Source of the DNA: Bosea sp. AS-1
GTDB taxonomy: Bacteria > Pseudomonadota > Alphaproteobacteria > Rhizobiales > Beijerinckiaceae
Length of the DNA stretch: 64,000 bases
Assembly: GCF_002220095.1 (NCBI RefSeq)
Contig: NZ_CP022372.1
Coordinates: 1-64,000 of the forward strand
Reading direction: 5' to 3'
The position numbers and the translations under genes were made by a program. The notes under the pieces are model-generated. The model did not search any database. It saw only the letters and a program-made list of their open reading frames with translations, and had not been told where the DNA came from. Below are positions 54,136 to 62,168 of the stretch, one piece after another; the first letter of the stretch is position 1; every line of letters begins with the position of its first letter.

Positions 54136-55367
54136 GCCGTCCCGACGCGGAACAGCATTTTAGCATGCCCGAAGAGGCGCTCGTCCTGCCAGGTGGTATC
54201 GGCCTGTCGCGCTGGTTCCTGCGCCGCGTGCTCTCCCGCATCGCCATCGGCCACCTGACGGTCTTCACGCCGGATGGCGAACGGCTTTGCAGCGCGCCCG
54301 GCCTGCCGGGGCCGCAGGCGACGATGATCCTGAACAACTGGCGGTCGATGCGCCGCCTTCTGCTCGACGGCGATATCGGCCTGGCCGAAGCTTATCGCGA
54401 CGGCGACCTTCACACGCCGGACCTCACCGCCCTGATCGAGCTCGGTGCGCGCAACGATGCGACGCTGCGCGGGCTGGTGTCGGGCGCCTGGCCGGCGCGG
54501 CTGCTCAACCGCCTGCGCCACGTTCTGAACGCCAATACGCGCCGCGGCAGCCGCCGCAACATCACCGCGCATTACGATCTCGGCAACGCGTTCTACGGCC
54601 GCTGGCTCGACGCCAGCATGATGTATTCCTCGGCGCTCTACGAGACGCCGGCCGAGACGCTCGAAGTCGCCCAGCAGCGCCGGCTCGACCGGATCGTCGA
54701 CATGCTCGACCTTTCGGGCGGCGAGCATGTCCTGGAAATCGGCTGCGGCTGGGGTGCGTTGGCGGAGCGGCTGGCCCGCGAGGGCTGCCGCGTGACGGCG
54801 ATTACCCTGTCGCCGGCACAGCTCGAAGCCGCACGGCAGCGCATTGCCGATGCTGGCCTATCCGAGCGCGTCACCATCGAGCTCCGGGACTATCGCGACA
54901 TTGCCGGGCAGTTCGACCGCATCGTTTCGATCGAAATGATCGAGGCGGTCGGCCGCGCTTACTGGCCGTCCTATTTCGACACTCTCAATCGCTCGCTCAG
55001 GCCTGGCGGCCGGGTCGTGCTGCAGGCGATCACGATCGACGATGCGTTGTTCGAAAGCTACCAGCAGGGCAGCGATTTCATCCAGCGCTACATCTTTCCC
55101 GGTGGCAGCCTGCCGTCGGTCCCGGTGCTGAAAAGCAGTGCTGAGGCTGCTGCGCTCGCCGTGGTCGAGCAGCTCGATTTCGGCGGCAGCTACGCGCTGA
55201 CCTTGAAGGAGTGGCGCCGGCGCTTTCTGGAGAACTGGGCCGAGATCGCACCCTTGGGGTTCGACGAAGCTTTCCGGCGCTTGTGGGAATTCTACCTCTG
55301 CTATTGCGAGGCAGGCTTCCGCGCACAAAGAATCGACGTGAAACTGGTGGCCCTGCGCCGAGCCTGA
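54132..55367 (+). CDS. cfa: Cyclopropane-fatty-acyl-phospholipid synthase-type methyltransferase
   Basis: A 411-residue SAM-dependent enzyme adding a methylene or methyl group to acyl double bonds in membrane lipids. Motifs: NITAHYDLGNAFYGRWLDAS, SAM site VLEIGCGWGALAERLAREGC, VSIEMIEAVG and FIQRYIFPGGSLPSV, all typical of true Cfa. It overlaps DUF1365 by four bases. It differs clearly from the Cfa-like gene in the rpoE operon, so the island encodes two distinct lipid methyltransferases; in Rhodobacter one such enzyme (UfaM) makes furan fatty acid precursors (recalled). Confidence 0.9.
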   Translation: MSRPDAEQHFSMPEEALVLPGGIGLSRWFLRRVLSRIAIGHLTVFTPDGERLCSAPGLPGPQATMILNNWRSMRRLLLDGDIGLAEAYRDGDLHTPDLTALIELGARNDATLRGLVSGAWPARLLNRLRHVLNANTRRGSRRNITAHYDLGNAFYGRWLDASMMYSSALYETPAETLEVAQQRRLDRIVDMLDLSGGEHVLEIGCGWGALAERLAREGCRVTAITLSPAQLEAARQRIADAGLSERVTIELRDYRDIAGQFDRIVSIEMIEAVGRAYWPSYFDTLNRSLRPGGRVVLQAITIDDALFESYQQGSDFIQRYIFPGGSLPSVPVLKSSAEAAALAVVEQLDFGGSYALTLKEWRRRFLENWAEIAPLGFDEAFRRLWEFYLCYCEAGFRAQRIDVKLVALRRA

Positions 55368-55522
55368 TGGCGGCTGCGAAGGTGCTGTGCCGACCGGCAC
55401 ATTCTGCCTTCGTGGAAAGGCCACGGTGCGTATCCGGAAGCCGTTCTGCTTCTAGCAGGCAAGGAGCGGGAACAGCCAGTTCCGTCTGGCGTTGGAATAG
55501 CGCCCTCCTATTAGGACTAGCA

Positions 55523-56065
55523 ATGAAACCGCTTTCGCTCCTGCTTGCCGTTGGAATCGGAACATTCTCTGGGGCGTGCCTTCCTCTGGAAGACCGGCCA
55601 GTTGGGAACGCAAACGTTCCCCAGCCGAGCAAGCCGGTCGAGCTGACCCGCTATCTAGGCAAGTGGTATGAACAGGCGCGCTATGAAGCAAGTTTTCAGG
55701 CGGGCTGCGAAGCCGTTTCAGCCCAATACGCGCTCAAGCCGGACGGGCATGTTTCTGTCATCAACTCCTGCCGGCAGGGCAGTCCCTCTGGTGCTCTGAA
55801 AAGATCGGAAGCATCCGCCCGCGTAGTCGAGGGATCCAAAGGTACGAAGCTGAAGGTCACATTCTTCTGGCCGTTCGAAGGCGACTATTGGGTTCTCGAC
55901 AGGGCGCCAGATTATTCATGGTCGATCGTTGGGGAACCGTCTGGGCGCTATCTCTGGATCTTGACGCGAAGCCCCGCTATCACTCCGCAGCAATATTCTA
56001 CTCTCGTGGGCAGAGCAAAGACGCTCGGTTACAACACCGCGTTACTGAGGCGGACGCAGCAATAG
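55523..56065 (+). CDS. Lipocalin family lipoprotein (Blc-like), copy 1
   Basis: A 180-residue lipocalin with a lipoprotein signal (MKPLSLLLAVGIGTFSGAC, Cys19). The lipocalin GxW motif is in RYLGKWYEQARYEASFQAGC, and the second conserved strand is GDYWVLDRAPDYSWSIVGEP. Blc-type lipocalins sit in the outer membrane and bind fatty acids or lysophospholipids. ATG 55523 has AGGA upstream. It lies 155 bases after cfa; no good sigma-E motif directly upstream (CGTATC occurs at 55429 without a matching -35). Confidence 0.88.
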   Translation: MKPLSLLLAVGIGTFSGACLPLEDRPVGNANVPQPSKPVELTRYLGKWYEQARYEASFQAGCEAVSAQYALKPDGHVSVINSCRQGSPSGALKRSEASARVVEGSKGTKLKVTFFWPFEGDYWVLDRAPDYSWSIVGEPSGRYLWILTRSPAITPQQYSTLVGRAKTLGYNTALLRRTQQ

Positions 56066-56606
56066 CTAAGCGCCAGAGATCGACCGTCGGCGCACCCCTC
56101 GAATTCGTCCGCGCGATCCGGCAGGCTTTCGTATGTTAGCATGCAGGGTGGTGCGGCGTGACCTAGCAAAACGCTCCGACGTAAGGCGCCTATAATCAGC
56201 CCTGGGCTCCCGTTTCGGTTGTGGATGGCAAAAGTAGTCCGGTGCTACTTGAAGCCGGGCCCCCGGCGTCCCTTCATGCTGACCTGCGCCGTGAGCGCTG
56301 CCTGCTTGTCGGAAGCATCCTTGGCCATCCGCAGTCCGCGCTGCCTGAACGTGTTGTCTGCACGCTGCTGGATCAGCCTCTCCGTCTCGGAGATAATCCT
56401 GGCGTCGGAGCCCGGTGTCCATGTCGCCGCCATTCACGATTGCCGAGCGGGAAACGTCGAGGTGACGATACACACTCTCGAGGACAAGCCGCTCGGGCGG
56501 GGTTGGATCATACCGGGAGCGACTTCCGGAGGATCTCCGCCGGCCAAGATTTGTTCGGCCCAGTTGACCACCTGCAGCTGACGCTCCCTTACGAGACCGG
56601 CCGGCA
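56066..56606. other. Gene-poor spacer between the two lipocalin genes
   Basis: About 540 bases. Open frames on both strands lack family matches; a 62-codon minus-strand frame (56245-56433) has plausible composition but no supporting ribosome-binding site or homology that I recognise. The last part carries the sigma-E-type promoter of the second lipocalin. Confidence 0.5.
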
Positions 56607-56607
56607 G

Positions 56608-56635
56608 TGATCCGCGGCACGGTTTTGCGCGTAAC
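56608..56635 (+). promoter_or_regulatory. Sigma-E-type (ECF11-like) promoter of lipocalin copy 2
   Basis: TGATCC, 16 bases, CGTAAC, ending 49 bases before the lipocalin ATG. One of the two perfect TGATCC matches; the other is at rpoE itself. Confidence 0.75.
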
Positions 56636-56684
56636 GTCTCTGGCGCGCCGCGGGAGACGGCCGCCCGTCGCCAGGGAGGCCGCC

Positions 56685-57239
56685 ATGAAATCGATCCTGC
56701 TCACTGCCGTCGCCACCGTTTCGCTGGCCGGATGCGTGGGAAACTCGATAACTCACACGCAGCAGGCGCCCGAGCCGCGAAAGCGGGTCGACGTTCAGCG
56801 CTTCTACACGGGGACTTGGCGCGAGATCGCTCGACGCCCCATGACAATCACGGATGGCTGCGTCGCCGGCGCGACGGAATATGGGCCAGACCGCGCCGGC
56901 GGCATCCAGGTCCTCGATTCCTGTCGGATGGGCAGCCCGCGCGGCGAACTCAAGACCGTCGGCGGACCCGGCACGATCCTCGATCCCGGCTTTAACGCCA
57001 AGCTTAGGGTCGACTATAAGCTTTACGGCTTTGTGCCGGTTCAGCGGGAGTACTGGGTACTCGACCGGGCCGACGACTACAGCTGGTTCATCTCGGCTGA
57101 TCCGACATTGCGTGACCTCTATATCTTCACGCGCGATCCGGAGATCGGCCCCACACAGCGCAAGCGGCTGGTCGCGCGTGCGGCCGCGCTGGGCTACGAT
57201 GTCAGCAAGCTCGAATTTCCCGAGCAGCCGCGCCGTTGA
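56685..57239 (+). CDS. Lipocalin family lipoprotein, copy 2
   Basis: A 184-residue lipocalin with a clean lipobox (MKSILLTAVATVSLAGCVGN). The GxW strand is FYTGTWREIARRPMTITDGC, and REYWVLDRADDYSWFISADP is the second motif. It resembles copy 1 in the VLDR-DYSW segment but has a divergent N-terminal half. ATG 56685 is preceded by GGGAGG. A sigma-E-type promoter lies upstream. Probable role: binding or repair of oxidised lipids at the outer membrane (inference). Confidence 0.88.
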   Translation: MKSILLTAVATVSLAGCVGNSITHTQQAPEPRKRVDVQRFYTGTWREIARRPMTITDGCVAGATEYGPDRAGGIQVLDSCRMGSPRGELKTVGGPGTILDPGFNAKLRVDYKLYGFVPVQREYWVLDRADDYSWFISADPTLRDLYIFTRDPEIGPTQRKRLVARAAALGYDVSKLEFPEQPRR

Positions 57240-57298
57240 GCCTCACGGGATTGCGCCCTGTATTGAGATCGACGTCGGTCGTTTGCCCGAACCCGGTC

Positions 57299-58015
57299 TC
57301 AATATGGGATGTGCGATCCATCCCATGCCAACAATGCACCAGATTGCTCGACAGCCGCGAGGTCGAGAACCTTGAGCAGGTTCGACGCCGCATCGTCAGG
57401 TACGAACAATCCGGCACGCGTTTCGTCGCTCCGGAATGGCCCCGAGAGAGTCGTCGCCACCGTGCCGGGATGGAGTGCTAGCGCTATAGCATCGGGATGC
57501 GTTCGCTTGAGCTCGACGGCAAGCGTGCGGATCACCTGATTGAGCGCGGCCTTCGAGGCGCGATATGAATACCAGCCGCCGAGCCGGTTATCCTCGATCG
57601 ACCCTAAGCGGGCGGACAGGACGGCGAAAACCGATCGCCCCCGTCGCGGCAGCAGCGGAACGTAATGTTTGGCGACAATGGCAGGGCCGATGGTGTTGAC
57701 CGCAAAGAGCCTGGCCATTGCGACGGGGTCTATCGTCTTCAAAGCCTTTTCCGGACGAATATTGGTGTCGTGCAGAAGGCCGCTCGCAACGATCACGAGG
57801 CCGACCGGCTCCTCCGTGCCGATCGTTCCAGCGACGCGTTCGACACTTGCCTCGTCGGCGATATCCGCGATGTGAAACCGGATTGACCCACGATCCGCGC
57901 TCGGCGTCCGTGATATCGCGTGAACGGCAGAGTATCGGCTCGACCCGGCCACCTGTTCGGCAAGCGCTCCGCCAATCCCACCGGAGGCACCGATAATCAC
58001 CGCAGCATTTGGCAT
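57299..58015 (-). CDS. SDR family oxidoreductase (island flank B)
   Basis: A 238-residue SDR with cofactor loop VIIGASGGIGGALAEQV and the active-site stretch LSARLGSIEDNRLGGWYSYR followed by ASKAALNQVIRTLAVEL. It is closely related to the gene at 39222-39971 (near-identical active-site stretch) and unlike the three operon SDRs at 8-13 kb. The two copies bracket the light-stress island. No clear sigma-E motif upstream. Confidence 0.87.
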   Translation of the reverse strand: MPNAAVIIGASGGIGGALAEQVAGSSRYSAVHAISRTPSADRGSIRFHIADIADEASVERVAGTIGTEEPVGLVIVASGLLHDTNIRPEKALKTIDPVAMARLFAVNTIGPAIVAKHYVPLLPRRGRSVFAVLSARLGSIEDNRLGGWYSYRASKAALNQVIRTLAVELKRTHPDAIALALHPGTVATTLSGPFRSDETRAGLFVPDDAASNLLKVLDLAAVEQSGALLAWDGSHIPY

Positions 58016-58424
58016 GTGCGGATCCTTCTGGCCTGATTTGCCCGGACGACTTTACCCTTCGAACGGAGAATCACCGGCCGCCTCGCAGGGTGCGCCACGA
58101 TAGCGCCAGAGTTGCGGCCCGATGCCCGTCACTTCGAAAGGCCCGAATACTTTCCGCGAGATAGCGCAGAGAAGTTCGGCGCTTCATAGGTGGCGAGACT
58201 AGCCACCAGATCGCTCCCGCGCTCAATAACGTTCGCGCATCACAGGCCCATCCAAAGGCCTAGGCAGCTCGACCGCTCCCGCTCGGAGCGTTCTGTGCGA
58301 GCGCCCGCACGGATCTCTTCTCGCATTTGCTGACGTCCAGGCGGATGCGAGGCAAGCGAAACAACGGCACTTTCTCGCTCCGAAACATTCATATCCTTTG
58401 AATGGCGCCCTCGCCTCAAAAGTC
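58016..58424. other. Intergenic region upstream of SDR B
   Basis: About 410 bases with no supported gene or RNA. It includes the promoter region of SDR B and ends at the hairpin at 58425-58452. Confidence 0.5.
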
Positions 58425-58452
58425 GCCCGGCCCCGCTAGTGCGGCGCCGGGC
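58425..58452 (-). terminator. Terminator-like hairpin after the DUF982 gene
   Basis: GCCCGGC and GCCGGGC arms with an inner CCGC / GCGG pair and a four-base loop; on the minus strand a short T-run follows (GACTTTT). Positioned seven bases after the DUF982 stop. Confidence 0.6.
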
Positions 58453-58458
58453 TTTAGG

Positions 58459-58755
58459 TCAGGCGTGGCCGCGCGAGCCTTCCTTGCGGCTGCTGGCGAA
58501 CGCAGCAACGTCGGGCGCTAGGAGATCATGCTTTTCCGCCCAGGACGCGAACAAGCCGCGCGCCGTGTCTGGTTCTATCTCGCCACGGATCGCCGCCAGG
58601 CAGGCCTTCAGCGCGAAGCCGTGGACCGCATCGCGCCTGCTCGCCGGCCAGTCGGCCAGGAACATATAGGCCTCCATGGCGGACGCGATCGCCGCCGGAT
58701 GCCCAAGACCGGTCAGGATCACGACCGGCCTCTCGAAATCGTCTGATGTCATCAT
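58459..58755 (-). CDS. DUF982 domain-containing protein
   Basis: A 98-residue protein matching DUF982, a small family common in Rhizobiales: FERPVVILTGLGHPAAIASA, MEAYMFLADWPASRRDAVHG, FALKACLAAIRGEIEPDTAR. Function unknown. ATG 58755 is chosen because GGGGGAGG lies six to seven bases upstream; a longer frame from 58875 lacks a ribosome-binding site. It is in the same direction as usg. Confidence 0.85.
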   Translation of the reverse strand: MMTSDDFERPVVILTGLGHPAAIASAMEAYMFLADWPASRRDAVHGFALKACLAAIRGEIEPDTARGLFASWAEKHDLLAPDVAAFASSRKEGSRGHA

Positions 58756-58923
58756 GCAGTCCTCCCCCGGGGAGCGATTGCCAACGTTGCCATAGCCATA
58801 TCCTTCTGGAAGCAACATGGATCCGGTTTGGTTGATCGCCGCGTCGAGCGCGCTATCGCTGTCGGCGGCTGCCATGATTTTGGGATATGTTCTCTTCGGA
58901 TCAAGGCCTGCGAAGCATCGACG

Positions 58924-59193
58924 TTACTGGAGCCGGAACTCGCCGCTGACCGCGCTGAGGTCAGCCGGGCCGATCAGGTCCTTGTGAGCGACGGTGATGC
59001 GGAACAACCTGCCGTCGAGCTTGGCCTGCCAGAAGGCGAGGAACTTGTTGAGCTCGGGAAAGCGCGGAGCGAGGTCGTAATCCTGCCAGACGTATTCCTG
59101 CAGGATCGAAGGGTGGTCGGGCAATCGGTAGAGGATGCCGGCGGTGGTCAATCCGTAGCCGGCGATCTGGCGGGCGAAGTCGGTCGAAGCCAT
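58924..59193 (-). CDS. usg: Usg family protein
   Basis: An 89-residue protein of the alphaproteobacterial Usg family (a tRNA-pseudouridine-synthase-associated name in older annotation; function not established). Conserved stretch YGLTTAGILYRLPDHPSILQ, then EYVWQDYDLAPRFPELNKFL. ATG 59193 with GGGAG nine bases upstream is preferred; GTG 59217 has no site. It is divergent from groES. Confidence 0.82.
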   Translation of the reverse strand: MASTDFARQIAGYGLTTAGILYRLPDHPSILQEYVWQDYDLAPRFPELNKFLAFWQAKLDGRLFRITVAHKDLIGPADLSAVSGEFRLQ

Positions 59194-59289
59194 TCCTTTC
59201 AGCTCCCTGTTTTTCACTGCGCCGATGGCAGCGGATTTTCAACGCTCTGGCAAGATGAAAGGTTGCGTTTGCGCTGCCTTTTCAGTTTG

Positions 59290-59316
59290 TTAGCACTCGA
59301 TCAAAAAAAGTGCTGC
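59290..59316. promoter_or_regulatory. Degenerate CIRCE operator upstream of groES
   Basis: The left arm TTAGCACTC is perfect; after exactly nine bases the right arm reads AAGTGCTGC instead of GAGTGCTAA (six central bases kept). It implies HrcA-type repression of groESL, perhaps weakened. A CTTGAA at 59323-59329 could be part of a heat-shock sigma promoter. Confidence 0.7.
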
Positions 59317-59456
59317 CGGCCTCTTGAAGGCAAAAATCGGGCAACCCAAATCATCGCGCGGGCACGGCGCCTCAGGGGCGCGCGGAACCTCGCCGCGAGA
59401 CCCGCACAGGGCCGGCCCGCTTTGACATGTGACCGACATGGAAATTGGAGGAACTC

Positions 59457-59771
59457 ATGAAGTTTCGGCCACTGCATGACCGCGTCGTCGTGAAGCGCAT
59501 CGACGCCGAGGAGAAGACCAGGGGCGGGATTATCATTCCCGACACTGCCAAGGAAAAGCCGCAGGAGGGCGAGGTCGTCGCCGTTGGCGCTGGCGCGCGC
59601 GACGAGACCGGCAAGCTCGTGCCGCCCGACGTCAAAGTCGGCGACCGCGTGCTCTTCGGCAAATGGAGCGGCACGGAGGTCAAGATCGACGGCCAGGATC
59701 TCCTGATCATGAAGGAGTCCGACATCATGGGCGTCGTCGAGACGACTGCCGCCCTCAAGAAGGCCGCCTGA
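59457..59771 (+). CDS. groES: Co-chaperonin GroES
   Basis: A 104-residue lid of the GroEL chaperonin. N-terminal [20 protein letters not shown], the mobile loop [20 protein letters not shown] and [15 protein letters not shown] at the C-terminus. ATG 59457 has GGAGG upstream. It lies 56 bases before groEL, in the normal order, behind a CIRCE-like operator. Confidence 0.96.
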   Translation: MKFRPLHDRVVVKRIDAEEKTRGGIIIPDTAKEKPQEGEVVAVGAGARDETGKLVPPDVKVGDRVLFGKWSGTEVKIDGQDLLIMKESDIMGVVETTAALKKAA

Positions 59772-59821
59772 CGGGGCCTTATCCATACCATCAACCTGAA
59801 ACCTCAAGTCTGAAGGAGTGA

Positions 59822-61453
<1,632 letters not shown>

Positions 61454-61460
61454 GCATCGG

Positions 61461-61485
61461 GGGCGCCGCGATTGCCGCGGCGCCC
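61461..61485 (+). terminator. Terminator-like hairpin after groEL
   Basis: A perfect ten-base stem GGGCGCCGCG / CGCGGCGCCC with a five-base loop, eight bases after the groEL stop; followed only by TCTCT, so T-run support is weak. Confidence 0.65.
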
Positions 61486-61526
61486 TCTCTGAACGCGGTA
61501 ACCTCCTAGGCGTGCCGAGGGGAGCC

Positions 61527-61742
61527 ATGCCCTTTTCATCATTGACCGATCCCATCGATCTGCCCCGTGCCGAGGCCGGTCTCGAAAAGGCATGGGCGGA
61601 ACTCAAGCCGTCGCTTTCGGCGGGCTCTGACGAGCTGGAGCGAAACAACCTCGCCTATATCGTTGATTCGCTGGTTCCGCTGGCGCTCGACGAGGATGAT
61701 CTCGCACAGCGTGCGATCGACCGGTTTCGCGAGAAGGCCTAG
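61527..61742 (+). CDS. Small acidic hypothetical protein after groEL
   Basis: A 71-residue soluble protein, helical in appearance, with DLPRAEAGLEKAWAELKPSL and an acidic tail segment ALDEDDLAQRAIDRF. No family recognised. ATG 61527 has GGGGAG four bases upstream; GTG 61512 is an in-frame alternative. Its position after groEL and before htpG suggests possible heat-shock linkage, which is inference only. Confidence 0.6.
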   Translation: MPFSSLTDPIDLPRAEAGLEKAWAELKPSLSAGSDELERNNLAYIVDSLVPLALDEDDLAQRAIDRFREKA

Positions 61743-61754
61743 GCGAAAGGCTCC

Positions 61755-62060
61755 GTGAAAGCCCCTGCATTCTCTCCATCGCATCAGACATCCGATATGA
61801 CCGACGGCACACAACCTAAGGACATCTCACCGTCCGACCGCTTCAAGGCCCTCATTACCAACGCCGAGAGCGCAACGTATGGTCTCAAGGATAATCTCCT
61901 GGCCGTCATGACGCGGGATGGATCGGCAACGTGGCAGACTGTCGCCGCTCACATCGAGGCTCAATTGCCCGGCGCCGGCGAGTTCGCGACCGCGCGATTG
62001 AACGCCATACTTGCTCTGATCAGGGCACTGTCCAATCGACAAACGTCCCGGAGCGGGTGA
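61755..62060 (+). CDS. Small hypothetical protein upstream of htpG
   Basis: A 101-residue protein (GTG 61755 with AAAGG upstream; ATG 61797 gives 87 residues). Only the stretch ALITNAESATYGLKDNLLAV looks ordered; the rest is helical with a basic tail. No family recognised. It starts 12 bases after the previous small gene, possibly one transcript. It could be spurious. Confidence 0.45.
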   Translation: MKAPAFSPSHQTSDMTDGTQPKDISPSDRFKALITNAESATYGLKDNLLAVMTRDGSATWQTVAAHIEAQLPGAGEFATARLNAILALIRALSNRQTSRSG

Positions 62061-62168
62061 GTTCAGCTTCCAGTCGTCGTCCCCAAAGCGGGGTAGTTCG
62101 CCGCGTTCCCACGCGCCATCGCTCTCTGCCCTGAACTCCACGCTGTCCCATCTATTCGAGAAGCCCGA

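Noticed and set aside
55407..55434. Sigma-E-type promoter for lipocalin copy 1
   Set aside because: CGTATC is present, but the hexamer 16 bases upstream (CCTTCG) does not match the -35 box.
56245..56433. Small minus-strand frame between the lipocalins
   Set aside because: No ribosome-binding site or homology recognised.
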